From: JAFAXD01 sp963816775
GTDB taxonomy: Bacteria; Pseudomonadota; Alphaproteobacteria; Rhizobiales; Xanthobacteraceae
DNA length: 64,000 bases
Reading direction: 5' to 3'
Assembly: GCA_963816775.1 (NCBI GenBank)
Contig: CAWFLX010000021.1
Location: 62,001 to 126,000, forward strand
Positions 17,065 to 25,653 of this stretch are shown here, piece by piece. The notes under the pieces were generated by a model. The model saw nothing but the letters and a program-made list of their open reading frames with translations. It had not been told where the DNA came from and made no database searches. Position numbers and translations under genes: made by a program. How positions within the stretch are numbered: the stretch's first letter is position 1; each line of letters starts with the position of its first letter.

Positions 17065-18297
17065 CTAATCCGTCATCGCCATGGCGCGCAGCGCCAGGCG
17101 CTCGCGTGCCGACAGCTTTTCGGTGGCGCTCTTGAGCTGGCCGCAAGCGGCCAGAATGTCGCGCCCGCGCGGGGTCCGCACCGGCGATGCATAACCGGCG
17201 TTGAAGATGATCTCGGAGAACTTTTCAATCTGTTCCCAGTCGGAGCACTCGTAAACCGAGCCGGGCCACGGGTTGAAGGGAATGAGATTGATCTTGGCCG
17301 GGATGCCCTTGAGCAACCTCACCAGTGCCTTCGCATCGGCGAGGCTGTCGTTGACGCCCTTGAGCATCACGTATTCGAACGTGATCCGGCGCGCGTTGCT
17401 GAGCCCCGGATAATCGCGGCAGGCCGCAAGCAACTCGCTGATCGGATATTTGCGATTGAGCGGGACGAGCTGGTCGCGCAACTCATCGCGCACCGCGTGC
17501 AGGGACACCGCCAGCATGACCCCGATTTCCGCGCCGGCGCGCACGATATTGGGTACCACGCCGGAGGTCGAAAGCGTGATCTTGCGCTTGGAAATCCCGA
17601 TGCCGTCGCCATCGGCAACGATCAGCAGAGCGTCGCGCACCGCCTCGAAATTGTAGAGCGGCTCACCCATGCCCATCATGACGATGTTGGTGATGAGCCG
17701 GCCGCCGTCGGCGGTGGCACCGTCGCTGCGCTGCGGGGCGCGCGCGCTCCAATCACCGAGTTGGTCACGCGCGACGAGAATCTGTCCGACGATTTCTCCA
17801 GCGGTGAGGTTGCGCACCAACCGCTGCGTTCCAGTGTGACAGAACGGGCAGTTGAGGGTGCAACCGACCTGGCTTGATACGCACAAGGTCCCGCGGCCCG
17901 CTTCCGGGATGTAGACGCACTCGATGTCGTGCGCGCCTTCGCCGGTGTGTTGACCGGGTAGACGCAAGAGCCACTTGCGCGTGCCATCGACAGAAACCTG
18001 CTCGGCCGCTGTGGCCGGCCGCGCCAGCGTGAAGCGCTGATCGAGCGCGCCGCGCAGTTCCTTCGACACGCTCGTCATCTCGTCGAATGCCTGGGCGCCG
18101 CGCAGATAGATCCAGTGCCAGAGCTGTTGGACCCGCATCCCGCGCTGCGCGACCGGCACGCCGAGGTCGCCCAACATGTCCGCGAGCTGTTGGCGCGTCA
18201 TGCCGACGAGTGACGGGCGGGCCGGCGCGACGTAGCGCTCGAGAGGCATCTTCTCGATGCCGCCGATCAATTCAGGTTTGCGCGCTGATGCGGTCAT
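17065..18297 (-). CDS. rlmN: 23S rRNA / tRNA adenine-C2 methyltransferase (radical SAM)
   Basis: Radical-SAM enzyme that methylates C2 of adenine 2503 in 23S rRNA and adenine 37 in some tRNAs. It has about 410 residues. The cluster-binding motif is CTLNCPFCHTG near residue 140, the SAM/glycine-rich segment is MMGMGEPLYNF, and the C-terminal cysteine needed for the methyl relay is probably that in DILAACGQLKS. ATG at 18297 was chosen; 11 upstream in-frame codons lack conservation. Confidence 0.96.
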   Translation of the reverse strand: MTASARKPELIGGIEKMPLERYVAPARPSLVGMTRQQLADMLGDLGVPVAQRGMRVQQLWHWIYLRGAQAFDEMTSVSKELRGALDQRFTLARPATAAEQVSVDGTRKWLLRLPGQHTGEGAHDIECVYIPEAGRGTLCVSSQVGCTLNCPFCHTGTQRLVRNLTAGEIVGQILVARDQLGDWSARAPQRSDGATADGGRLITNIVMMGMGEPLYNFEAVRDALLIVADGDGIGISKRKITLSTSGVVPNIVRAGAEIGVMLAVSLHAVRDELRDQLVPLNRKYPISELLAACRDYPGLSNARRITFEYVMLKGVNDSLADAKALVRLLKGIPAKINLIPFNPWPGSVYECSDWEQIEKFSEIIFNAGYASPVRTPRGRDILAACGQLKSATEKLSARERLALRAMAMTD

Positions 18298-18363
18298 CCC
18301 GGATAGATAGGCCGGCTCGCCTCTGGGCACAAACCTTCGTGCGTCTGCGGCCGGAAGCGAAGC

Positions 18364-18999
18364 CTATTGGCACTCCTGACCGACCCGGTCGAGCGCCTGG
18401 GCAAGACCCCGCAGCCCGTAGGTATCGGTCGAGGCTGTACCTTTTGCCGATGTGCCTTTGACCACGGCGTCGGTTCCCTTGCGCAGCGCGTCGACCAGCC
18501 GCGGCTCGTCCGCCGCGTTCTTGATCCAGGCGCCGTCGTTCTGGGTGTACATCGGGTAGCTGCTGCCGCCGACGTCGATTGAAGCCTCGGCGTTGGGCTT
18601 AAACCCATAGCCGACGATGATCGACACTTCGTCCCTTACCTTTTCGGACGGGCGCGACGACACGAACATATAAGGCGGATCGCGCGGCCGGTTGGGCGGC
18701 GTCGTTGCAGACTTGTTGGGCTTCGCCAGCGCAAAGCAGACTTTCTTGCCGCCGGCAGTGGCGGTGTAGGCGCCCCACTCGCCATACTGTCCAAGCAGAT
18801 TGGGAGACGAGCCAGCTGCGGCGGGCGCGGCTGTTTTTGTCGCCGCTGGCTTGGCGCTATCCGGTTTCTTCGCCGTCGTCTTCTTCTTAGCAGGCTTCGC
18901 TGGCGACGTGGCAGCCGAAGGCTGTTGCTGCGCGTGCACGACGGGTGCACAAGCTAGCGTCGCAACCAGCACGCATGAAATGAGCAGACGGCGCGTCAT
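18364..18999 (-). CDS. IalB-type exported protein
   Basis: Exported protein of 211 residues of the invasion-associated locus B (IalB) family. A signal peptide (residues 1-23, LLISCVLVATLACAPVVHAQ) is followed by a low-complexity Ala/Lys/Pro linker (about 25-65) and the IalB domain (LGQYGEWGAYTA, KKVCFALAKP, YMFVSSRPSEKVRDEVS, YPMYTQNDGAWIKNA). Two cysteines (in KVCF and at the C terminus QECQ) are typical. The molecular role is unknown outside Bartonella. It lies 66 bp upstream of rlmN on the same strand, divergent from the quinone reductase gene. Confidence 0.88.
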   Translation of the reverse strand: MTRRLLISCVLVATLACAPVVHAQQQPSAATSPAKPAKKKTTAKKPDSAKPAATKTAAPAAAGSSPNLLGQYGEWGAYTATAGGKKVCFALAKPNKSATTPPNRPRDPPYMFVSSRPSEKVRDEVSIIVGYGFKPNAEASIDVGGSSYPMYTQNDGAWIKNAADEPRLVDALRKGTDAVVKGTSAKGTASTDTYGLRGLAQALDRVGQECQ

Positions 19000-19083
19000 C
19001 AGGCCTCGCTCGTTCGCTGAAAATCGCTAATCCCCAGTCATTGTACTGGAATAATGGGAAAATCGGCAAACTGAAGGCGTGTC

Positions 19084-20058
19084 ATGAAGGCAATGCTTTG
19101 TACCCGCTTCGGCGGCCCGGACGACCTCGAATTCGCGGACCTGCCCGCTCCCGAGCCCGGTGCCGGCGAGGTGGCAGTTGCCGTGAAGGCGGCCGCGCTC
19201 AACTTCTTCGACACACTGATCATTGCAGGCAAGTATCAGATGAAGCCCGCTTTTCCGTTCTCGCCGGCGGCCGAATTCGCGGGCGTGGTGGATCGGGTCG
19301 GCAGCGGGGTGACCACCTTCAGGCCGGGGGATCGAGTGGCCGCGTCCATGGGCTATGGGGCGGCGCGCGAACGCGTGGTCATTGCAGCCGACCGGCTGGT
19401 CCGCGTGCCCGACAGTGTCGATTTCGACCGGGCCGCAGGCCTGCTGATCACTTACGGAACGACACTCCACGCGCTCAAGGATCGCGCCAAGCTTGAGGCG
19501 GGCGAGACCCTGGCCGTGCTGGGAGCCTCAGGCGGGGTCGGCCTCGCCGCGGTCGAACTGGGCAAGCTGATGGGGGCGCGCGTGATCGCCTGTGCCTCGT
19601 CGGAGGACAAGCTCGCGCTGGCCCGCCAGCACGGGGCTGACGCCACCATCAATTATGCCGCCGAAGATCTCAGGGAGGCGCTGCGGCGCACCACCGACGG
19701 CAAGGGACCGAACGTGATCTATGATCCGGTCGGCGGGCCCTACAGCGAGCCGGCGTTGCGCGCCATCGGCTGGGAAGGCCGGTTTCTGGTTGTCGGCTTT
19801 GCGGCTGGCGATATTCCCAAGCTGCCGCTCAACCTGGTGCTGTTGAAGAACTGCGACGTGCGCGGCGTTTTCTGGGGCGCCTGGTCCGAACGCGAGCCTG
19901 AGGCGCATCGGGCCAACATCGCGCAATTGATGAATTGGTGCGCGGACGGGAAGCTCGCCGTGCACATTCACAAAGTGTTCCCGCTCGCGCAGACCGCGCA
20001 AGCCCTCAAGGCAATCGCGAGCCGTTCGGTCATGGGCAAGGTGGTTCTGCGGCCTTAG
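19084..20058 (+). CDS. NADPH:quinone oxidoreductase (zeta-crystallin-like MDR)
   Basis: Medium-chain dehydrogenase/reductase of 324 residues without structural-zinc cysteines, as in quinone oxidoreductase. Cofactor site is LAVLGASGGVGLAAVELGK near residue 141; the N-terminal GroES-like fold includes FSPAAEFAGVVDRVGSGV. The C-terminal part RSVMGKVVLRP is typical of QOR. Likely one- or two-electron reduction of quinones or enones with NADPH; exact substrate unknown. Monocistronic. Confidence 0.9.
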   Translation: MKAMLCTRFGGPDDLEFADLPAPEPGAGEVAVAVKAAALNFFDTLIIAGKYQMKPAFPFSPAAEFAGVVDRVGSGVTTFRPGDRVAASMGYGAARERVVIAADRLVRVPDSVDFDRAAGLLITYGTTLHALKDRAKLEAGETLAVLGASGGVGLAAVELGKLMGARVIACASSEDKLALARQHGADATINYAAEDLREALRRTTDGKGPNVIYDPVGGPYSEPALRAIGWEGRFLVVGFAAGDIPKLPLNLVLLKNCDVRGVFWGAWSEREPEAHRANIAQLMNWCADGKLAVHIHKVFPLAQTAQALKAIASRSVMGKVVLRP

Positions 20059-20080
20059 GTGCGCACCCTCGCCGGTCCGA

Positions 20081-20449
20081 TCACCGCGCCGGCTCGCCGG
20101 CGAGATTGCGCGCGAGCGCGCGCTTGGCGGCGTCGCGGTGTTCCGGACGGATATGATCGGCGACCAACTTAACCGCGGTCGCGAGCACCGCCGCATCATC
20201 CGCGAAGCCGAACAGCGGGAGCATGTCGGGAACGAAATCGAACGGCAAAACGAAATAGGCGAGCGCTCCTACCAGTGCGACATGTACGTGGCGCGGGGTG
20301 GCGCGGTCGAATGCACAGAAATAAGCCGCCAGCAAATCCTCGGCGAACGGAAGGCGCGCGCCGACCCGTTTGGCCTTCGCCCAGAAGTCGCGGCGCACGG
20401 TGCGCGCATTCTGCGCGTGGCCGTCCCAATCGGCGGTTTGATCGGACAT
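20081..20449 (-). CDS. YkvA-family (DUF1232) membrane protein
   Basis: Small protein of 122 residues with the DUF1232 signature ALAYFVLPFDFVPDMLPLFG followed by FADDAAVLATAVKLV, the motif that gives the family its YxxxPxDxxPD and DD pattern. Function unknown; members are short integral or peripheral membrane proteins. ATG at 20449 fits the family N terminus better than an upstream ATG (20554). Convergent with the preceding quinone reductase, 22 bp apart. Confidence 0.85.
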   Translation of the reverse strand: MSDQTADWDGHAQNARTVRRDFWAKAKRVGARLPFAEDLLAAYFCAFDRATPRHVHVALVGALAYFVLPFDFVPDMLPLFGFADDAAVLATAVKLVADHIRPEHRDAAKRALARNLAGEPAR

Positions 20450-20861
20450 CGCCGTCCTCCAATAGTACCCCCAGGAAATGGGGATCGCGGCGGCCGTGAG
20501 CAAGTCGGCCGGCCGGCCGAACCGCGACTTGAGCGGGCCTTCACGGATGTTCAATCACGCTTGAGCGGGCATTTCGCGCGCCATTTGTGTGATAGCCAGC
20601 ACAGACACGCGGCAGGCTGATTTGCCACAGCTTTCGCTCGTATTCGGCTGGAATTGGGCGCCTGACGATGCAGGACGCGCCGGGCGGCGCCATTAACCAT
20701 CCGACCGGCAGGGACGCTTTGCCGCTCATCGGGCCGAGAAATTCGCGGGACTTGCTGGTAGGATGCAAAAGGTAGGGTGGCTGAGTTGCGTCGTGTGAGA
20801 TATGCGGGAACTGCGTTATCGACCGATGATGCGGCCTGTGGCGGGTTAGCGGTAGACAGCC
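20450..20861. other. Intergenic region between divergent DUF1232 and TAXI genes
   Basis: About 410 bases with no supported gene. Short open frames occur on both strands but none has a ribosome-binding site together with a recognisable product. Promoters for both flanking genes must lie here; I cannot point to a convincing one. No repeat or hairpin of note. Confidence 0.5.
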
Positions 20862-22427
20862 ATGCCCCCTGTCCCCAACCTGTCGATGGTCAAGCGTTTC
20901 TGGATCATGCTGCGATTCTGGAAGCGCGATCCGGGTCATCGACCGGCCAAGCGCGCTAACAAGAGGTCTGCGGTGCCATTCGATCTTGACTCCATTGAAG
21001 AAACGATGAACCGCCGGATGCGCATGATCTGGGTGCGCTACGCTACGTTTTTATCGATCTTCGGTTTCATTGTTCTGGCCGGGCTTGTGGTTCTGACCAT
21101 TTATCTGACCACGAAAGCGACCGTCATGAAGATGGCGGTCGGGCCAAAGGGCAGCAAGGACGTCGAGTTCGTCGATAAGTTGGCCGAAAAGTTCCGCAGC
21201 GAGCGCGCCCCGATTCGCATCCAACCGGTCGTTACGCCGGGCGCGGTGGCGCTGTCGGATATCCACGGCAAGGCACCGTTCGATCTCGCGGTCGTGCGCG
21301 GTAACCTGGACTTGTCCACCGACTGGCCCGTGATCGCGATCCTGCGCCAGGACGTGGTCGTGTTGATCGTGCCGGCGCCCGACGCTTACGCGCCCAAGAA
21401 GGGCCGCAAGCACGGCAAGATCGAGAAGGTCAGCGAACTCGTCGGCAAGCGCGTCGGGATCGTCGAGGGCACCGATGGTGGTGCCGATCTTCTCAACGTT
21501 ATCTTGAAGCACTACGGCGTTCCGGCCGACAAGGTGAAGGTCGTCAACGTTGCGCTGAAGGATCTCAAGAAGGCGATCCACGACGATCAAATCGACGTCG
21601 TCCTGGCGGCCGGGCCGCAAACCGGCGATGCCATTGCGCAAGCGGTGTCGGCCGCGTCCGCCGGCAAGGAAGGCCCGAGCTTCATCGAGATCGATCAGGC
21701 CGAGGGCATTGGCAAGCGCCTGCCGCCCTACGACTCGGAAGATATCGTGGCCGGCGCATTCGGCGGCGTTCCGCCGGAGCCCGATGACAAGCTTACGACT
21801 CTGAAATATCCGATCTACATCGTGGCGCGCAAAACCCTGAGTGAAGACAAGGTCGCGACGTTTGCCAAATTTCTCTATCAAGACCGGCAATCGCTCGCGT
21901 ACCAGCTCCCGGGCACCGTCGCGATCGAGTCGCCGTCGACCGACAAGGACGCGGCCGTACTGGTGCATCCAGGTGCCGCTGCCTATCTGGGCGACAATAC
22001 CAAGTCCTTCTTCGACAAGTACGGCGACGAGATTTTCTACGGCTTGCTGATCTTCCCCATCATCGGCTCCGCGATCGCCGGCGTCGCCAGCTATTTCCGG
22101 GCCGACAAGAACACGCAGCGCATCCGCCAGCTTCACCGCCTGCTGCAGCTGATCAAGCGTGCGCGCAGCGTGCAATCGATCGAGGAACTCGAGAAGCTGC
22201 AGGACGAAGCCGACGTCATCCTGGGGACGGCGATCCAGCAAGCCGAGCGCGGCCAGCTCGACGAGAGCGGCATCGCCATTTTCACGCTCGCCATCGACCA
22301 AGCGCGCGCGGCGTTGTCCGAGCAGCGCACCGTGCTGTTGCTCAGGCCTGAACCGATGCACCGCATGTTGCCGGCCCCGCCCCCGCAGCAAGCCGCCCCG
22401 ACGCCGCCACAGGCCGCGAACGCGTAG
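20862..22427 (+). CDS. TAXI-family TRAP solute-binding protein, membrane anchored
   Basis: Protein of 521 residues of the TAXI branch of TRAP solute receptors. It has an N-terminal cytoplasmic stretch, a transmembrane anchor (about 58-82, FLSIFGFIVLAGLVVLTIYL), the binding domain (about 90-380, with FDLAVVRGNLD, KRVGIVEGTDGGADLLN) and a second transmembrane helix (about 392-412, GLLIFPIIGSAIAGVASYF), then a helical cytoplasmic tail of about 100 residues ending in a Pro/Ala-rich stretch. No TRAP permease gene lies nearby, so this is an orphan. The two membrane anchors and the tail suggest sensing or scaffolding as much as uptake. The start is uncertain; internal ATGs before the first helix are possible. 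Confidence 0.85.
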   Translation: MPPVPNLSMVKRFWIMLRFWKRDPGHRPAKRANKRSAVPFDLDSIEETMNRRMRMIWVRYATFLSIFGFIVLAGLVVLTIYLTTKATVMKMAVGPKGSKDVEFVDKLAEKFRSERAPIRIQPVVTPGAVALSDIHGKAPFDLAVVRGNLDLSTDWPVIAILRQDVVVLIVPAPDAYAPKKGRKHGKIEKVSELVGKRVGIVEGTDGGADLLNVILKHYGVPADKVKVVNVALKDLKKAIHDDQIDVVLAAGPQTGDAIAQAVSAASAGKEGPSFIEIDQAEGIGKRLPPYDSEDIVAGAFGGVPPEPDDKLTTLKYPIYIVARKTLSEDKVATFAKFLYQDRQSLAYQLPGTVAIESPSTDKDAAVLVHPGAAAYLGDNTKSFFDKYGDEIFYGLLIFPIIGSAIAGVASYFRADKNTQRIRQLHRLLQLIKRARSVQSIEELEKLQDEADVILGTAIQQAERGQLDESGIAIFTLAIDQARAALSEQRTVLLLRPEPMHRMLPAPPPQQAAPTPPQAANA

Positions 22428-22436
22428 ATGGCAGCA

Positions 22437-23603
22437 TCAGAACGGCAGGCCGACGTAGTTCTCCGCCAGCGCGGTTGCGGCGACGCGCGAGTTGAAGACG
22501 TAGTCGAGCTCGGCGAGCTGCATCTTGGCCTCGAAGGCGCTGTCGGGAAACGTGTGCAGCAACGTCGTCATCCACCAGGAAAAGCGCTCCGCCTTCCACA
22601 CGCGCGCAAGCGCGCGCGCCGAATAGTGATCGAGCCCGGCCGTGGATTTCTGCCGGAAGAATTCGACGAGCGCCTGCGACAGATAGTAGACGTCGCTTGC
22701 CGCGAGGTTGAGTCCCTTGGCGCCGGTTGGCGGCACGATGTGAGAGGCGTCGCCGGCCAGCAATAATTGTCCAAAGCGCATCGGCTCCGCCACGAAGCTG
22801 CGCAGCGGCGCAATGCTCTTTTCCAACGAGGGACCCGTGACAAGCACGCGACGCGCCTCGTCGTCGAGCCGCCGGCGCAGTTCCTCCCAGAAGCGCTCGT
22901 CCGGCCACGCGTCGACATCCTCGGCAAGGCTGCATTGCAGGTAGTAGCGGCTGCGGGTCGGCGAACGCATGGAGCAGAGCGCGAAGCCAAGCTCGTGACG
23001 GATGTAAATCAACTCGTCGGAGACCGGCGGCGTGTCCGACAGAAGCCCGAGCCAACCGAACGGATAGACCCGCTCGAAAGTCTTGATCGCACCGGGCGGC
23101 ACTGTCCTGCGGCTGACGCCATGGAAACCGTCGCAGCCGGCGATGAAATCGCACGTGATCTCGCCGTTCCCGCCGTCGTGACGGTAGGTCACCCGCGGGC
23201 GATTGCCGGAAAAGTCGTGCAGGCTCACGTCATGCGCCTCGTAGATCGACGGCGCTCCGGCTGCGGCGCGAGCCTCCATCAGATCGCGGGTGATCTCGGT
23301 CTGGCCATAAACCGTGACCGCTTTGCCGGTCAGCGCCTTGAAGTCGATGCGGTGGCGCACGCCTTCTACACAGATCTGCGTACCGTCATGTACGAGCCCT
23401 TCGCGCTGCATGCGAGCGCCCACCCCGACTTCGTTGAGCAGGTCGACGGTGCCCTGTTCGACGATTCCCGCGCGAATCCGCTCCAGCACGTAAGCGGGCG
23501 TCTGGCGTTCAAGAATGACGTTGTCGATCCCATGCCGCTGGAGCAACTGGCCGAGCAGGAGGCCGGATGGGCCGGCACCGATGATTGCAACCTGCGTGCG
23601 CAT
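22437..23603 (-). CDS. pobA: 4-hydroxybenzoate 3-monooxygenase
   Basis: FAD- and NADPH-dependent hydroxylase that converts 4-hydroxybenzoate to protocatechuate. It has 388 residues, close to the classical 391-394. FAD motifs: IIGAGPSGLLLG (residues 7-18), FIAGCDGFHGVSR (about 155) and LLAGDASHIVPPTGAKGLNL (about 280). The N-terminal region ERIRAGIVEQGTVDLL is diagnostic of PobA. No regulator (pobR) or ring-cleavage genes lie nearby; it is convergent with the TAXI gene. Confidence 0.94.
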   Translation of the reverse strand: MRTQVAIIGAGPSGLLLGQLLQRHGIDNVILERQTPAYVLERIRAGIVEQGTVDLLNEVGVGARMQREGLVHDGTQICVEGVRHRIDFKALTGKAVTVYGQTEITRDLMEARAAAGAPSIYEAHDVSLHDFSGNRPRVTYRHDGGNGEITCDFIAGCDGFHGVSRRTVPPGAIKTFERVYPFGWLGLLSDTPPVSDELIYIRHELGFALCSMRSPTRSRYYLQCSLAEDVDAWPDERFWEELRRRLDDEARRVLVTGPSLEKSIAPLRSFVAEPMRFGQLLLAGDASHIVPPTGAKGLNLAASDVYYLSQALVEFFRQKSTAGLDHYSARALARVWKAERFSWWMTTLLHTFPDSAFEAKMQLAELDYVFNSRVAATALAENYVGLPF

Positions 23604-23632
23604 AAGACCGCACTCCGATCACTGCGAACGCG

Positions 23633-24055
23633 TCACTTCCCGCCGGCGGGAGGATCGGCGTCGTTGATGGTGATGATCTGATAGGGCGCATTATCTGCAT
23701 CGCCGACCTTGGTGACCCAGATGTTTTGATTGCCGCCGCCGATCATCACGCCCTGCCAGTTCTCGAACACATTGGCCGGATCCTGCGCCAGCACTGAGGC
23801 GCGCAGCTTCGGACTGAGAAACGAGGAATAGTTGCTGATAAACGCCGCCCGGTTGCGAATGACAACCTTACGCTTGCCGAAATAATTGACCGGATAGCTC
23901 ATGCGGTCGGCGAGCCAGTTCTTGTCGTCAGTGCGAATTGCGTTCTGCAGCGCGACGACAAACTTCTGCTTGGTTGACAGGTCTGGATTCTGAGCCTGCG
24001 CGCCGGTCGTAAACACGGTCAGCAGCAGCGCGCAGGCAACGATCACAGCTCTCAC
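23633..24055 (-). CDS. Small exported protein, unknown function
   Basis: Encodes 140 residues with a clear signal peptide (residues 1-21, IVACALLLTVFTTGAQAQ). The mature part contains KFVVALQNAIRTDDKNWLAD and MSYPVNYFGKRKVVIRNRA, reminiscent of NTF2-like/SnoaL folds, but I cannot assign it. It lies 29 bp upstream of pobA on the same strand and could be co-transcribed with it. Confidence 0.7.
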   Translation of the reverse strand: MRAVIVACALLLTVFTTGAQAQNPDLSTKQKFVVALQNAIRTDDKNWLADRMSYPVNYFGKRKVVIRNRAAFISNYSSFLSPKLRASVLAQDPANVFENWQGVMIGGGNQNIWVTKVGDADNAPYQIITINDADPPAGGK

Positions 24056-24173
24056 GGACGTCTCCTATTCCAGCTTGATGTTCGCGGTTCTGAAGATCGC
24101 GGCGGCCGCATCATACGGATGGGTTACGGTATTGTCTTGCGGGCGCGAATTGGGAGTTTTTGCGGCGAGGACG

Positions 24174-24251
24174 CTAGTGCCGCCGATTTGAAGTTCCTAC
24201 ACCGGCAGCAGCAAGCTCTTCTAGGAACTTCAAATCGAAAAGCGGCACTAG
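24174..24251. repeat. Palindromic element 1 (CTAGTGCC-bounded)
   Basis: Left arm 24174-24198 and right arm 24223-24251 are inverted copies, perfect except for four extra bases (AAAA) in the right arm. The ends are CTAGTGCCGC and GCGGCACTAG; the inner arms are CGATTTGAAGTTCCT and its complement; the loop is about 24 bases. It can form a long hairpin. It is non-coding and lies between an exported-protein gene and a small zinc-ribbon gene. Confidence 0.85.
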
Positions 24252-24264
24252 AATCACATGTTTG

Positions 24265-24341
24265 CTAGTGCCCCTTTGCTTCCGAAGTTCGTGCAAGAGG
24301 GTGCGGCGATGTAGCCACGAACTTCGGAAGCGGGGCACTAG
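24265..24341. repeat. Palindromic element 2 (CTAGTGCC-bounded)
   Basis: Left arm 24265-24293 and right arm 24316-24341 are inverted copies with three extra bases (TTT) in the left arm. Ends are CTAGTGCCCC and GGGGCACTAG; the inner arm is GCTTCCGAAGTTCGTG and its complement. It starts 13 bases after element 1 and shares with it the CTAGTGCC ends, the GAAGTTC core and a small insert at the same place in one arm, so the two belong to one repeat family. No T-run follows. Confidence 0.85.
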
Positions 24342-24352
24342 AGAATCCCGGC

Positions 24353-24640
24353 ATGGGTGCCAGTAATCGCCATCGCGTTCGTCCGAACCGCGAAGATCCC
24401 CCGCGCAAATCGCCGGTGCAGGCACCTCCCGGTCCACCGCCGACGCTGGCCGAACTGTCGGCACGCAACGTCGCCGAGCTGCTGGTTTGGTGCGGGGCGT
24501 GGCCGCAGCGTTGCTTTCACTGCGGCATCGTCAGTCTCGCTGCTCTCGATCCGACCCAGACGATCGCCGAGGTGACCCCGCGGTTGGTGTGCACGAAATG
24601 CGGACTGGTCGGCGGCTACGCGCAGCCGAGGTGGCCTTGA
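24353..24640 (+). CDS. Small zinc-ribbon-like protein, unknown function
   Basis: Encodes 95 residues: a Pro/Arg-rich N terminus, then a helix (TLAELSARNVAELLVWCGAW) and two CxxC knuckles, RCFHCG and VCTKCG, 33 residues apart, which together would bind one zinc ion. I do not recognise the family. The ATG lies only 12 bases after palindromic element 2, so there is little room for a normal leader; the true start could be further in. Moderate support from the cysteine pattern and codon use. Confidence 0.55.
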   Translation: MGASNRHRVRPNREDPPRKSPVQAPPGPPPTLAELSARNVAELLVWCGAWPQRCFHCGIVSLAALDPTQTIAEVTPRLVCTKCGLVGGYAQPRWP

Positions 24641-24655
24641 GCGGCCTAGTGTATC

Positions 24656-25612
24656 CTAGTGCCGCTTTTCTCGCAGCGCTTTGAGACTTCCCCCGCGCAT
24701 TACCGATCCGGGCAGCGGATGCCCGACGATGTCCTCGGCGAGCTGTGCCACAGCGATCATTCGTTCGAGATTGACCCCGGTATCGATGCCCATTTCGTCG
24801 CACATGAACACCAAGTCCTCGGTACACACGTTTCCCGCAGCGCCGGCGTGCGCCGCAAACGGGCACCCGCCGAGACCGGCCACCGCAGCGTCGAAGCTGT
24901 CGACGCCCATTTCCAGACCCGCATAGGCGTTGGCGATACCCATGCCGCGTGTGTCGTGCAGATGCAGGGTGATCCGCAAGGACGGGTAGCGTTCGCGCAC
25001 CGCGCCGACCAGCCGCTTGATCGATGCCGGCGTCGCCCACGCCATCGTGTCGGCGAGCGTCAGCTCGCTCAACGTGAGGTCCTGCTCGGCTGCGACATCG
25101 AGGATCTGGCGCAGCAAATCCATGACCTTCGAGGGCGCGATGTCACCTTCGAAGTTGCACCCGAAGGCGGCCATGATGGCGCCGCGCCGCACCGGAATAT
25201 TGTTCGCCTTGTAGTGGGTGACGATCCTGCGCTGTGCTTCGAGATTCTCCGCCATCGAACGGCGCTGGTTGCGCTTGAGGAAGGTTTCCGAAGCGGTCAA
25301 CGTAATCGATCCGCTCACGTCGAGGCGGCCGCATGCCAACGCCCGCTCAAATCCGCGATCGTTGAGCCATAGCGACGTGTAACGCACACCCGGCTTCGGG
25401 TTGAAGCCGCGGACCACCTCTTCGGCATCCGCCATGCCCGGCACCGCCTGCGGACTGACGAAGGAGACAATCTGAATCTGTTTGACGCCGGTATCGGACA
25501 GAGCGTCGATCAATTCGACCTTGCGCGCCGTCGCGATCGGGCCCTTCTCGATCTGGAACCCTTCGCGCGGGCCCTCTTCATTGATCGCGACTGACTTGGG
25601 CAAATCCGACAC
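24656..25612 (-). CDS. Hydroxymethylglutaryl-CoA lyase-like enzyme
   Basis: DRE-TIM metallolyase of 318 residues; HMG-CoA lyase cleaves HMG-CoA to acetoacetate and acetyl-CoA at the end of leucine degradation. Motifs: NEEGPREGFQIEK (residues 11-23; catalytic Arg and metal ligand), LHLHDTRGMG (metal-binding His pair) and GLGGCPFA with GNVCTED (catalytic Cys and Glu loop). A related citramalyl- or other hydroxyacyl-CoA lyase activity is possible. The final codons (EKRH and stop) coincide with the terminal sequence AAAAGCGGCACTAG of palindromic element 1. It is followed on the same strand by nothing and preceded by an enoyl-CoA hydratase gene, 41 bp away. Confidence 0.85.
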   Translation of the reverse strand: MSDLPKSVAINEEGPREGFQIEKGPIATARKVELIDALSDTGVKQIQIVSFVSPQAVPGMADAEEVVRGFNPKPGVRYTSLWLNDRGFERALACGRLDVSGSITLTASETFLKRNQRRSMAENLEAQRRIVTHYKANNIPVRRGAIMAAFGCNFEGDIAPSKVMDLLRQILDVAAEQDLTLSELTLADTMAWATPASIKRLVGAVRERYPSLRITLHLHDTRGMGIANAYAGLEMGVDSFDAAVAGLGGCPFAAHAGAAGNVCTEDLVFMCDEMGIDTGVNLERMIAVAQLAEDIVGHPLPGSVMRGGSLKALREKRH

Positions 25613-25653
25613 GACTCAAATCCCTCTGCCGAGCTTGTTGTTGAGGATCACGG

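Noticed and set aside
24174..24341. The two palindromes as ordinary Rho-independent terminators
   Set aside because: Neither is followed by a T-run, the loops are long, and no transcript clearly ends there; they fit a repeat family better.
24353..24640. Small zinc-ribbon frame as part of a mobile element together with the two palindromes
   Set aside because: No transposase, target-site duplication or Y1-type (REP-associated) motif is visible, so no mobile-element claim is made.
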